Shown: positions 55,141 through 64,000 of the stretch, piece by piece
Layout: each line of letters starts with the position of its first letter
How positions within the stretch are numbered: position 1 is the stretch's first letter
Origin: Halomonas sp. 54_146
Lineage (GTDB): Bacteria > Pseudomonadota > Gammaproteobacteria > Pseudomonadales > Halomonadaceae
Assembly: GCF_001507855.1 (NCBI RefSeq)
Contig: NZ_LGEN01000008.1
Coordinates: forward strand, 44,981 to 108,980
Reading direction: 5' to 3'
DNA length: 64,000 nucleotides
The notes under the pieces: generated by a model
Seen by the model: the letters and a program-made list of their open reading frames with translations, nothing else
The model's database searches: none
Told to the model about the DNA's origin: nothing
Made by a program: the position numbers and the translations under genes

Positions 55141-56421
55141 ATGGATGATGTAACCAGCCAGTTTATCGTTGATAACGAAACCACGCTCAACCTAGCAATC
55201 GCCCTGTTGCTAGGTGCCATTATCGGCCTGGAGCGTGGCTGGGGCGCTAGAAGCCAGGCATCAGGAGAGCGTATTGCCGGTATTCGTACCTTTGCATTAA
55301 TTGGCCTGCTGGGGGGCGTCGCCGCCTTGTTAGCAAAGGAAGTAAGCGAATGGGCGTTTCCCGTGCTGCTTATCAGCGTTGTGGCCATTGCTCTGGTGGC
55401 TTTCAGCGAACGCATTCGCCATATCCGTAACTTCAGTATTACCGGCACCATCGGCATCGTGCTAACGTTTTGTTTCGGTGCCATTGCTGTTGCAATCGAC
55501 CCTGCGATTGCCACCGGAGCCGCTGTGGTAACGGCACTGATTCTGGATAATAAGAAGGAAATTCACGGGTTGGTCGATAAACTTCAGGAGCACGAGCTAG
55601 ACGCCGCCCTGAAACTGCTGGCCATCTCAGTGGTGATGTTACCCCTACTGCCCAATGAAGACCTGGGGCCTGGCGGCGTTCTTAATCCCCGTGAAATTTG
55701 GTGGATGGTCGTGCTGATCGCGTCAGTGTCCTTTATAGGCTATTTTGCCATCCGGCTGGCGGGCACCGGCAAAGGCATTCTGTTTACCAGCCTGTTTGCT
55801 GGGGTGAGTTCCTCCACCGCACTGACGCTCCATTACGCCAGACAATCCAAACTTTCGCCCGCCGTCAGCCCACAGTTTGCCAGTGGCATTCTTATCGCCT
55901 GCGGCACCATGTTCCCCCGTATTCTGCTCTACTGCGCCCTGATTAACCCTGCGCTGTTACCCCAGCTGGTGTGGCCTGTGGTGGTAATGACCCTACTGCT
56001 TTATGTGCCAGCGTTGGTTATCTGGAAGCGGCATAAAGGGCGCCTGGAAGTCAGCCGTCCAGAACTCACCCAAAACCCTCTCGACTTAAAACCCGCCATA
56101 TTGTTCGGCCTGCTGCTGGTGGCGATACTCCTGCTAGGAGAATTTCTTCAAGCGTGGCTAGGCACCCTGGGCGTTTATGTACTGGCAGCCACTTCGGGGG
56201 TGGCGGATGTCGACGCCATTACGCTTTCACTCTCTCGCATGTCTCAAGACTCACTGGCGCTGCAAACAGCCGTGATCGGTATCGTGATAGCAGCCGCCAC
56301 CAATAACCTGGTGAAATCAGCAATCGCTTGGGGTATCGGCCAAAAAGAGCTGGGGATTCGCGTAGCCGGCCCTATGTTACTTTCGCTGGCGGCGGGGCTA
56401 ATGGTCGCCTGGCTGCAGTGA
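55141..56421 (+). CDS. MgtC/SapB-DUF4010 membrane protein
   Basis: About 426 aa with 11-12 hydrophobic segments. The N-terminal MgtC/SapB domain has LLLGAIIGLERGW and GIRTFALIGLLGG; the C-terminal DUF4010 region includes SSSTALTLHYARQSK and TSGVADVDAITLSLS. Starts considered: GTG 55045, ATG 55081, ATG 55141. The last has GGAG seven bases upstream and puts the membrane domain near the N-terminus as in relatives. Transported ion unknown. Confidence 0.83.
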   Translation: MDDVTSQFIVDNETTLNLAIALLLGAIIGLERGWGARSQASGERIAGIRTFALIGLLGGVAALLAKEVSEWAFPVLLISVVAIALVAFSERIRHIRNFSITGTIGIVLTFCFGAIAVAIDPAIATGAAVVTALILDNKKEIHGLVDKLQEHELDAALKLLAISVVMLPLLPNEDLGPGGVLNPREIWWMVVLIASVSFIGYFAIRLAGTGKGILFTSLFAGVSSSTALTLHYARQSKLSPAVSPQFASGILIACGTMFPRILLYCALINPALLPQLVWPVVVMTLLLYVPALVIWKRHKGRLEVSRPELTQNPLDLKPAILFGLLLVAILLLGEFLQAWLGTLGVYVLAATSGVADVDAITLSLSRMSQDSLALQTAVIGIVIAAATNNLVKSAIAWGIGQKELGIRVAGPMLLSLAAGLMVAWLQ

Positions 56422-56549
56422 AAATAGCCGGCTATGCCTTGATCGTGTTAAAGAGTATCGATGGCCTTACGCATTCTTTGGGGGTTTATCGGCTCCTGAA
56501 TTAAACTGCTGCACAGAGCCACCTTTACACCACCTGCCGAGGTTCCGTC

Positions 56550-57302
56550 ATGCCAAGCCAAAGCCGAGAACGTTTACTGGATGACCACCACCCTACCGCA
56601 GTGCGTCATCGGCTAGCCACGCCAGTGAAAGCATCGACACTACCCGATACGGTGCTTGGAGGCATTGACGGCTGCGTCACTACCTTTGCAGTGGTATCTG
56701 GCGCTTTTGGCGCTGGTTTCTCGCCACAGGTGGCGCTCGTGCTGGGTTTCGCCAACTTGCTCGCGGATGGATTCAGCATGGCCGTGAGTAATTATGAAGC
56801 TGGACAAGCGCAGCTGGCCCACTTCGCAAGCACAGAGCGCACCGAACGTCAGCATATTGCCTTGGTGCCGGAAGGCGAGCGCGAAGAGGTCCGGCAGCTG
56901 TTTCGAGCCAAAGGGTTTGAGGGAGAACTGCTAGAGCAAGTGGTTGAGACGATTTGTCGCGACCCAGAGGTGTGGGTGGCCACCATGCTGCGAGAAGAGT
57001 ACGGCCTTTCCGTCGATGGGATTAACCCCCTTCGCTCTGCATTGGCTACCTTTATTGCTTTCTTGACAGTTGGTGCGTTGCCATTACTGCCCTACGCGTT
57101 TTCAGGACTAGACGTTACCACGCAATTTCTTACCAGTCTTGGTCTTGCCGGCGGCGTATTTCTCGGTATTGGTATGCTTAAAAGCGCGGTATACGGCCTG
57201 CCGGCTTGGCGTTCAGGCTTGCGCACATTACTAATGGGCACCGCAGCGGCAGGGTTGGCCTTTGCCACTGGCTTTCTTGCACAAGGTCTGCTCGGTGGCT
57301 GA
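56550..57302 (+). CDS. VIT1/CCC1-family transporter
   Basis: 250 aa, five predicted membrane segments. [39 protein letters not shown] and [18 protein letters not shown] are typical of the VIT1/CCC1 iron/manganese transporters. The cytoplasmic metal-binding loop (residues about 90-150, rich in Glu) links TM2 and TM3. It may export Fe or Mn, compatible with the nearby Mn import system, although no shared regulatory site was found. Confidence 0.88.
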   Translation: MPSQSRERLLDDHHPTAVRHRLATPVKASTLPDTVLGGIDGCVTTFAVVSGAFGAGFSPQVALVLGFANLLADGFSMAVSNYEAGQAQLAHFASTERTERQHIALVPEGEREEVRQLFRAKGFEGELLEQVVETICRDPEVWVATMLREEYGLSVDGINPLRSALATFIAFLTVGALPLLPYAFSGLDVTTQFLTSLGLAGGVFLGIGMLKSAVYGLPAWRSGLRTLLMGTAAAGLAFATGFLAQGLLGG

Positions 57303-57442
57303 CACTCCCCACACGCCGCACTATCGATCCTCGCATTAACTGTACGAGGTTTTCTGTGACGGATGGTGACGTCACGACTTCTTAGCCGTTTGCCTAGTCT
57401 GCTAAAATATCGCCAGCGCCCGACCCTTATTGTTTGAGATAT

Positions 57443-59518
57443 ATGTCATTGATAATTAAAAATTTTTGGGCGCGCCTAGCCGCTGCCATTATTATCCCCA
57501 TTTTTTTGGTCACTGGGGCGCTGTTCCCTATTGTCACGTTTCATTGGCAGGAGCGGGTCGACAGCACACGTTTAAACGCCGAAACGCTGCTTGAATCCGA
57601 GTACGACCTGCTGCTCCAGAACATGAATGAGAGCTTCAACCAAGTGCTGGCCACGGCGGAGTTCCCGCTGCTGAGACGGTTTTTGGCTAGGCAAAAAAAC
57701 CCTCAAGCGCAGCAAGAGAACCACACGGCGCAACATGACTGGGAGCAGACGGATGCGTTATTTAAGACGCTGATGACCCATTACGGCCGTTATACCCGAC
57801 TAACGGTGATTGACACTCAAGGCTTAGAGTGGATCGCCGCGACGACAGAACCTTTGCTGCCGCGCCCTCCCGTGGTGAGTCGCGCTGCGTCCCCCGCTTT
57901 TCAGAACGCCATGGCCCTACAGGCACGGGATCTCTATGTTTCACCGCCACGTTTAGGTACATCCGGTGATAGTGAAGCCTTCGTAACCACGGTTATTGAT
58001 ATCGCCACGCCCATCTTCGATGAACACGAACAACGCCTGGGCGTGCTGCTGTTTACTCTCGACTGGTCGCTTATCATTGCGTCGTTGCCCCATGCCCGGG
58101 AGGCACACCAAGGAAACGCATTACTGGTTGATGCACAGGGGCGCTGGCTGCTGCCCGATAGCGATAGCGATAGCGATAGCGATAGCAATAGCAATAGCAA
58201 TAGCAATAGCAATAGCAATAGCAATAGCAATAGCAATAGTCATCGAGAGGGTGAATGGTTCGGCCGCCCACTATCAGAACACCAGCCACTTATCTGGGCG
58301 GCCATGTCTGCCCGCAACCAGGGAACGGCCATCCTAGACGAGCATCTACTTAGCTTTCGGAGTCATGATCTGCGCACCCATCACTACCGCAGCCAGGCGG
58401 GGATGATTGTCAGCGAGGCGAACACCCAACCCTGGCGACTTGGCATTCTGCTACCCCATCCCAGCGTAAGAGGGCTGCTACAAGAGAGCCCCTTACAGCT
58501 GCTGGCGATTGCGTTGGTTTATCTTCTGTCAGTCGCCTTTGGCGTACTTTGGGTGCTCAGCAATCACCGCCTGCGGACGCTGCGACAGCGGGCGCTGCTC
58601 TTTTCACACGAAGCCCGCCAGTATGCTCGGGAGGTGCAAGGCCTCTATGAGTACGCGCCCTGTGGCTATCATTCACTCGACAGCCGTGGTCGGGTGGTCA
58701 AAATAAACAGCACTGAATTGAAGTGGCTGGGCTACCGTGCGGATGAGGTCATCGGTAAGCGCTATTACCGTGATTTGGTTACCCCGGCCACCCGTGACGC
58801 ATTCGATGCCACTTTTCAGCAGGTCACCATGGGGCGAGAGGCCGCCGCAGAATGCGAACTGATCTGCCGCGATGGCAGGCATTTGCCGGTCGCTATACAG
58901 GCTGCTGCTCATCTCACCGAGGCAGGCTTTCAATATTCCCGCGCTACTGTCTTTGACCTCAGCGAGCGCAAGAAACTTGAAGATCGCTTGGCCAAACAAG
59001 CGCTGACCGACCCGCTCACCGGTTTGGGCAACCGCCGCTACCTGGAAAACCAAGCGGCCATGGAGATCGCCCGCGCCGAACGCAGCAGAGCACCGCTGGC
59101 GCTTATTGTCATCGACCTTGACCACTTCAAGCGCATTAACGACACCTACGGGCACGATGTAGGCGACCGGGTACTGCAGGCCTTTGCTGCCACAGCTCAA
59201 AACCTGCTACGCGATGGCGATGTGCTGTGCCGTATGGGAGGCGAAGAATTCGCTGTACTGCTGCCAAACACGACCCGTGAACAAGCCATGCACGTCGCTG
59301 AGCGCCTGCGTGTTGCAATAGCGAACACGCCTACCAACATCGCTGATTCTTCGGCCGCCAATGAAGCGCTCATCGCCTATTCGGCGTCCTTGGGCGTAAC
59401 ACTCGTCAGTGCTGGGGAAACCTCGCTACAGCCCGCGTTTATACGTGCTGACCAGGGGCTTTATGCGGCAAAGGAGGCGGGGCGAAATCGGGTACACTGG
59501 CACATGCCAATAGCTTAG
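57443..59518 (+). CDS. Membrane diguanylate cyclase with PAS and GGDEF domains
   Basis: 691 aa. N-terminal TM (about 10-35), periplasmic Cache-like sensor, second TM (about 350-372), PAS domain (about 405-515), GGDEF domain (about 525-690). The active site is GGEEF, preceded by the RDGD (RxxD) inhibitory site at the correct five-residue distance, so it should synthesise c-di-GMP with product feedback. The periplasmic domain contains a (DS)5(NS)9 run encoded by a 14-unit hexamer repeat. The track starts at TTG; the ATG at 57443 is preferred. The 776-aa gene is convergent only 10 bp away. Confidence 0.92.
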   Translation: MSLIIKNFWARLAAAIIIPIFLVTGALFPIVTFHWQERVDSTRLNAETLLESEYDLLLQNMNESFNQVLATAEFPLLRRFLARQKNPQAQQENHTAQHDWEQTDALFKTLMTHYGRYTRLTVIDTQGLEWIAATTEPLLPRPPVVSRAASPAFQNAMALQARDLYVSPPRLGTSGDSEAFVTTVIDIATPIFDEHEQRLGVLLFTLDWSLIIASLPHAREAHQGNALLVDAQGRWLLPDSDSDSDSDSNSNSNSNSNSNSNSNSNSHREGEWFGRPLSEHQPLIWAAMSARNQGTAILDEHLLSFRSHDLRTHHYRSQAGMIVSEANTQPWRLGILLPHPSVRGLLQESPLQLLAIALVYLLSVAFGVLWVLSNHRLRTLRQRALLFSHEARQYAREVQGLYEYAPCGYHSLDSRGRVVKINSTELKWLGYRADEVIGKRYYRDLVTPATRDAFDATFQQVTMGREAAAECELICRDGRHLPVAIQAAAHLTEAGFQYSRATVFDLSERKKLEDRLAKQALTDPLTGLGNRRYLENQAAMEIARAERSRAPLALIVIDLDHFKRINDTYGHDVGDRVLQAFAATAQNLLRDGDVLCRMGGEEFAVLLPNTTREQAMHVAERLRVAIANTPTNIADSSAANEALIAYSASLGVTLVSAGETSLQPAFIRADQGLYAAKEAGRNRVHWHMPIA
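58157..58240 (+). repeat. Hexanucleotide microsatellite in diguanylate cyclase gene
   Basis: Five GATAGC units, eight AATAGC units and a final AATAGT, 84 bp in all, encoding alternating Asp/Asn-Ser. Because the unit is 6 bp, copy-number changes preserve frame and alter only linker length. Confidence 0.97.
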
Positions 59519-59528
59519 TGGCACGCGG

Positions 59529-61859
59529 CTACCGCGCCGCTGGCGGCACCGGTGCCTGCTTTGCGGTTGTTTTCTTGTTACGGGAAAAGATGTCCTGATA
59601 GCAGCGAATGAAAACATTTGGGAAAACACGACCCGCAAACCGCCCAATACGAATGAAGTCCACATCCAATAGCGGCATCAACATTTCCGGATTAACTTTT
59701 CCTCTCAGCGCGTGCCAGCGATAGGTGCTGGGCTGACGATGAAGCGCAAGGTTGAGGTTGTTCAGTTCCCCAACCAGGTAATAACCCTGTTCGGGGTCGA
59801 ACCACAGCCCCTGAAGACCAGGCACTTTTCTTAACCAAGAGCGTGGGTCATAGACCGGTCGATCGATCAGCTTGGATAAAACGAGCCACCACATTCCTAA
59901 GACTTTTTTGTCACCTCCTAAATAGGCGGTGGATTTCTCGTTTAGCGCCTTGCGTAGCGGGTCAAAAGCCATGCGTTCATGAACGAGGTGAGCATGGACG
60001 GTTTGTTGCCAGTCCTGGCAGAGCGTGGGCAGGTTCGTGACTAACTTTGACAGCTGCGTTTCTGTTGAACTATCAGCGAACAGGCTTTGAACAAAATCTT
60101 GGGTCAGTGAGTTTTCGTAACCTGCAGGTAACAGCCAGCTACGCGTTGCGAACTTGTTCTTCCGACCTTCAAGCACCGGCATCTGCTGCTCGATGCCATC
60201 GGGCATGATGAGCGGCGTGTTATTGCCAGGATTCTGGATCAGGATGGTGTCTTGGTCACGTAATACGATCACTTGAGCTCGGATAAACTTATTGACGTCC
60301 TTTTGAATATCTTGCTCCGGCCCAAAACGGTACGGCCACTGCTCAACCACCAACCGCATTAGCTGTTGGCAGTTGACTGCGTGCTTCATCAGCAAAGCAT
60401 TCAGTTGTTCTAGTGTCTGCGGCTCAGATAGAGCGAAAGGCAGAACCACCGGGCGGTCATGCTCTACAGTAAACAGATAGCCATCTGAAATCAGCGTTAG
60501 GCCATCGAGTAGATGAGCCTGTTGAGGCAAATACTCTGACACTTTTGCCGAGGCATCATTGAGTAACTGTTTGAAATGCAGCTCTTTAATGGACACCACC
60601 AGCTTTAGGGCAACAAAAGACGCTTGTGCTTTCAACTGCTCAAAGCGGTAGTCAAAGTAGTCCGCATAGACTCCGGTAATGTTTCCTTCATCATCCATCG
60701 TGAACCACTGCTCGACTGACGTTTCATCATCCAGCTCGTAGGGGTTCAGTATGATGTGCTGGACAGCACAGCGCTGAGAGAAGCGATTGGTATATACGTA
60801 AGGGTCCTGTGGTGTGCCTTCGCTCTGATCAAGCACAACAAGGTAGCGTTGGTCAGGAAGCAGATTCAAATGCTCGATGTTCTCGGGCTGATCCTGCATC
60901 AGCGTTAGGTCGACTTTAAGCCCTTCTTGAAGTAGTAATTCGTTAAGCCAATCCCGCAGCTCCTCGATAGGTGTATCCACATTCTCACGGGCATCGACCA
61001 GCGTGACCTCGAACTGTTCGACTGGCAACGAACGAAGCCTGTGGTGTTTGTCTGATTTATGCTGGCTTGGGTATTTTTGCAAATGGAGGGTTTCGGGCAA
61101 GAGATGAAAGCCATACTGTTGGGCTGCTTCAACAAAAGATTGGATCACGCGCTGAATCAGGTAACCACGGCTGCTACGCAGCCCTTCGGGGGTCTTTAAG
61201 TCAATGAAGGGGCGTTGCTTACGTGTCCCTTTTGCATTACTTATCTCTCGGAACAACACGCCCTGCTCGTCGTTGCCAGAAAACCACCGGTCTAGCCATC
61301 CGCTTTTATTTCGCTTCCATAGCTTGCCTGTCCGTGGTGACTCAGGGGCAAGTTGGCGTAGTGCTACGTTAGAAAATTTTATCTTAACTTCCGTTGTGTT
61401 GCCGTCACTTCGCTGATTTACATACCCCTCGATATCAATGGCTTCGATACCCGGATTTTTCCCGCCCCACTCATTGATTTTCAACAAAGGCTTCCCAAGG
61501 GCACGAAAGCCCCTGGTATGGCCCGCTTTATGGCCGATTTGGCGTAACAAAAGCTTCAACCACACTGGGTTTAATCTCGGGGAGTATTCGACGCGCTCAG
61601 GTTCGAGCGTTGTATTATCGCGCGTCTTTATAACAGGAAGCGGATCCCCTTCTTCGGTTAACGCAACGTACAAGTTACCACCGCTCATATAGTATGGATA
61701 AGAAGCCTCTGAAAGGTTTTCGTCCAGCACCTCTTTCCATTCCTGAAACTTCATTACCGCATTAGAGAGCGGATAGCGATACACCACTAGCCGGCTTGCC
61801 CGCTCTGAATCTATCTGATCGTCTCGATAGGTTAACAACGAAATGCGAAGATCTGTCAT
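59529..61859 (-). CDS. Large uncharacterised protein in helicase-linked, defence-like cassette
   Basis: 776 aa, soluble, with a basic C-terminal tail. No standard family is recognised with confidence. A segment around residues 300-450 (PDQRYLVVLDQSEG, RCAVQHIILNP, FVALKLVVSIKELHF) has the look of a MID/PIWI-type Rossmann fold, but no DEDX catalytic set is evident. It starts 7 bp after the helicase-like gene with SD AGGAT, so they are one operon. Such helicase-plus-large-unknown pairs are common in phage-defence islands. Possible relation to pPIWI-RE-type systems is only a hypothesis. Confidence 0.75.
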   Translation of the reverse strand: MTDLRISLLTYRDDQIDSERASRLVVYRYPLSNAVMKFQEWKEVLDENLSEASYPYYMSGGNLYVALTEEGDPLPVIKTRDNTTLEPERVEYSPRLNPVWLKLLLRQIGHKAGHTRGFRALGKPLLKINEWGGKNPGIEAIDIEGYVNQRSDGNTTEVKIKFSNVALRQLAPESPRTGKLWKRNKSGWLDRWFSGNDEQGVLFREISNAKGTRKQRPFIDLKTPEGLRSSRGYLIQRVIQSFVEAAQQYGFHLLPETLHLQKYPSQHKSDKHHRLRSLPVEQFEVTLVDARENVDTPIEELRDWLNELLLQEGLKVDLTLMQDQPENIEHLNLLPDQRYLVVLDQSEGTPQDPYVYTNRFSQRCAVQHIILNPYELDDETSVEQWFTMDDEGNITGVYADYFDYRFEQLKAQASFVALKLVVSIKELHFKQLLNDASAKVSEYLPQQAHLLDGLTLISDGYLFTVEHDRPVVLPFALSEPQTLEQLNALLMKHAVNCQQLMRLVVEQWPYRFGPEQDIQKDVNKFIRAQVIVLRDQDTILIQNPGNNTPLIMPDGIEQQMPVLEGRKNKFATRSWLLPAGYENSLTQDFVQSLFADSSTETQLSKLVTNLPTLCQDWQQTVHAHLVHERMAFDPLRKALNEKSTAYLGGDKKVLGMWWLVLSKLIDRPVYDPRSWLRKVPGLQGLWFDPEQGYYLVGELNNLNLALHRQPSTYRWHALRGKVNPEMLMPLLDVDFIRIGRFAGRVFPNVFIRCYQDIFSRNKKTTAKQAPVPPAAR

Positions 61860-61866
61860 AGCGCTA

Positions 61867-63903
61867 TCATCCTTTGAAATTCATTGGCAACGAGGCCGCC
61901 TGGGCTTGGTATCGCCGAGCCAGTTCGCAGAGCCCAGCGAAGCCTGGCGTGGTCTTGTTTTGCTGATCGGGATGTATACAGCTAGATAGCACGAGGATGG
62001 GGGCGTCGTTGACGTCCATCGGGTTCAACTGCAAATCAAACCCCTTAAGCGCAGCCTCACCGTCGGACCCAACCAGATTGGCAACGACCAGCCTTGCATC
62101 CTTAAACAGGTGCTTACGCAGTGCCAATACTTTCTCAGTTAGCGCCGTTCGTTCTGCATTTCCTGAGTCATCGCTATTTAACGATGCCTGGAAAGCCTCA
62201 TCGGCCTGCCTAAGCGTTGCAAGCCCCCAGAACTTCGCATCTATAAAGATCGGTGTATTAACGATATGGAAGTCGTAGAGTTCCAGCGTTCGTTGATGCA
62301 ATAACTTTGTTGAGCACGTGATCGATTCATTATCGAACAGCCCACGTAGTGCTTCCTCGCCAATTCGCCCTTGCAAAATGCGCTGTGCAAAATGGGGGTG
62401 AAACATAAAATGCTCCTCAAGCCCACTGCTCACTTCCGCGCTTGTGGCATAGCCGTGGTGGTTAAACCAGCGAACTATCGCTTCATGGTGAGGAACCCAT
62501 CGGTAAAGAGGCTTGAGGCTGTACAGCCTTGACGCTGGTGCACGGTCACTCAAGAATCGACCATCGCCACATTGCCATACGCCTTTGGCTGGATCAGCAT
62601 CAGCGGGTAAACGTATGCACGACCAATCCTTCAGTGACAGCGTCTCGATGTGCCTGAGCCCAAGATCCTTGCCCGCAAACGAACAGGCAAGGTCTCGCCT
62701 CAACGCTGCCCGCCCAATGGACTCCCATGTACGCTGTATCTTCTCCGTCACTCCTGGTTCACAGTCAGCCTCACGGGAGTAGCGAATAAGACCAACAAGG
62801 TGGTCATCAATGATTTCTTTAATCTGGCGCCCATCTTGAACGGGCGCGAAGAGCAGCGTTAAAGGATCAATAGAAACTTGAGAAGCTTGCTTCGCAGCCA
62901 ATGCATCGAGCAGCCCCTCATTGAGAGAGCTGATTAGAAATCGATGTCGACTAAACCCATGCGGATTTTCCGCGTACCTGGTGAGCGCGCCCGCAAGCTC
63001 TGTTTGTATGTAGATGTTGGTTTCTGGCGTTTTATCCCACACCCGCTCTAAGCGGCCAACCTGCTGTTGAACATCGGCGGCCAAGTTAGACACATAATCA
63101 TCGGTGGCTTTATATACCACGTTATTAAGTTGGCTAACTTGGCGCTTATCGGACACCATCAGCGAGCCGATGTAGTGTCGGTAGTCGCGTTCGGATATTT
63201 GTGCTGCTTGTCGCAACTTCTGTACTTGGCGGATCTGTGCGCCAATCGTTGCCATTTGCTCCCCGCCAGCTTTCGCCTCTGGCACCGAAAAGTAGAAATG
63301 TCGTGCTTCATATAAATACAGACACGTCAGATCTGACTTCTTTAGTCTCCCGTCCTTCCAAAACTCGAAGTCCAGGTTAATCCCGTTAGTGGCTGATGCA
63401 ACCTGTGTCATGACGACCACATTAAAGGGGGTGCTAAAGGCTTGAGCGTAGAGATCCGCAAAGCCCAGGGACTTTTGGCTTTGCGCAGTGAGAAGACACA
63501 GAATCAGAACATGACCCTGCACGACAACCGGCTTGAACCAATGAGACTTAAAAAGCGCCTCTGGTATTGCAGCGCGGTCTGAAGAGTTAAGCTTTTCCGA
63601 GAACCCTGCTAAATTCCGCCGGCTCTCAAACGCCCTATCATTTTCCAACCACTTACGCAGGTAGCGGATAGAGTTCACGAAAGCCAAGTGTCCGCGATGC
63701 TGCTCGTTGCCTGCCGCTTTACCCATAATCGAAAGCATAGCGAAAAGGCAGTTATACCTATGCTCATGCGTCGACTCTGCGATTGACGCCTGTTCTGCCT
63801 GAAAGAAGTCGGCAGTCAACAGATCAAGGGCAGCGGCAATCTCGGGGGTGTCGCTTTTACTGGTAAAGTCACAAACTTCAACGGAAAGCTGGTTCTTACG
63901 CTG
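61867..63903 (-). pseudogene. 5'-truncated SF2 helicase with C-terminal nuclease-like domain
   Basis: The longest ATG/TTG ORF gives 650 aa from a TTG without SD (63819), but the frame stays open and coding-like up to about 63903. The remnant has the second RecA-like helicase domain: motif V VVVMTQVASATNGINLD (near 135-150) and motif VI QQQVGRLER (251-259). Walker A and DEAH box are missing. Near residues 510-530, ELYDFHIVNTPIFIDAKFWG offers the E...D-X-K arrangement of a PD-(D/E)XK nuclease. Upstream sequence switches to what looks like an insertion-sequence end, so the gene is probably interrupted and inactive. Confidence 0.7.
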
Positions 63904-63935
63904 TGAAGTGGTTATAGTTTCCCGGACACACAGAC

Positions 63936-63953
63936 GCAGATAATATTATCTGC
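63936..63953. repeat. 18-bp perfect palindrome in IS leader
   Basis: GCAGATAATATTATCTGC reads the same on both strands. It lies between the putative IS terminal repeat and the transposase start, where IS3 elements place the promoter (TAATAT resembles a -10). Confidence 0.85.
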
Positions 63954-63970
63954 CCATCAAGGTGTGTGCC

Positions 63971-64000
63971 ATGAGTCAGAAGAAAAGCAATTCGTATACA
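63971..64000 (+). CDS. Start of probable transposase OrfA, truncated by window edge
   Basis: ATG preceded by AAGGTG and reading MSQKKSNSYT to the window end. IS3 OrfA proteins commonly begin with a basic stretch followed by a Tyr-Thr and EFK motif, which this matches as far as it goes. Only ten codons are visible. Confidence 0.45.
   Translation, partial: MSQKKSNSYT

Larger units (their letters stand above)
63904..64000 (+). mobile_element. Left end of an IS3-family-like insertion sequence, cut by window edge
   Basis: Starts with TGAAGTGGTTATAGTTTCCC followed by GGACAC, the TG...GGACAC style of terminal repeat used by IS3-group elements, then an 18-bp palindrome and an ORF start facing right. 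It sits exactly where the helicase-like frame loses its partner domain. The right end and target duplication are outside the window, so family and boundary (63902 or 63904) are provisional. Confidence 0.55.

Noticed and set aside
57934-58236. Minus-strand ORF starting with a poly-Leu run
   Set aside because: Antisense translation of the hexamer microsatellite in the diguanylate cyclase gene.

Overview
The window reads as chromosome from a moderately halophilic gammaproteobacterium of the Halomonas/Vreelandella group. The evidence is the gammaproteobacterial gene order (accB-accC-prmA-dusB-fis-purH, fxsA-groES-groEL), protein sequences typical of halomonads, a pyrophosphate-type phosphofructokinase and moderate GC. 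It is mostly densely packed housekeeping sequence. A mobile/defence-like segment lies at the far right end.

Layout. 1-4.8 kb: the end of nth, then a leftward operon of cstA, a cory-CC-star protein, an ArsA/GET3-like ATPase and a DUF3524 glycosyltransferase. 5.2-11.9 kb: a signalling cluster with a single-domain response regulator, a membrane pseudo-histidine-kinase fused to a DnaQ-type exonuclease, a small membrane protein, an SLC5-fused histidine kinase of the CbrA/CrbS class, and a convergent DUF294 nucleotidyltransferase. 12-18.9 kb: hlyU-like gene, argG, rnt, PPi-dependent pfk, a degenerate PP2C-phosphatase/kinase protein, and ppa. 19-27.3 kb: dsbD, accBC, prmA, dusB, fis and purH; aroQ, often found between dsbD and accB, is absent here. 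27.4-35.3 kb: gabD, folE, a secreted protein, srkA, comF, tRNA-Leu(UAG), a predicted outer-membrane protein, an SDR and fxsA. 35.4-38.5 kb: groESL behind a near-consensus sigma-32 promoter, then trmJ. 38.7-47.9 kb: three transporters, maoC-pta/ackA, and a DUF1538-DUF1538-PII operon. 47.9-51.3 kb: a manganese-type ABC transporter divergent from mntR. 51.8-59.5 kb: an unknown protein, a PilZ/degenerate HD-GYP protein, Hsp20, MgtC/DUF4010, a VIT1/CCC1 transporter, and a PAS-GGDEF diguanylate cyclase containing a hexanucleotide microsatellite. 59.5-64 kb: an uncharacterised 776-aa protein and a helicase/nuclease-like protein that has lost its N-terminal half at what looks like the end of an IS3-type insertion sequence.

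Functional themes: carbon and acetate/acyl-phosphate metabolism (CstA, CrbS-like sensor, MaoC-Pta/AckA, GabD), pyrophosphate use (PPi-PFK, pyrophosphatase), manganese homeostasis, heat shock and c-di-GMP signalling. The least explained items are the right-end helicase cassette, the pseudokinase-exonuclease fusion, the DUF1538/PII operon, the CstA/cory-CC-star/ArsA operon and a 117-bp structured repeat present twice in inverted orientation. Short tandem duplications (about 11-20 bp) occur repeatedly at gene edges. All family names come from reading the sequence; no database search was run.
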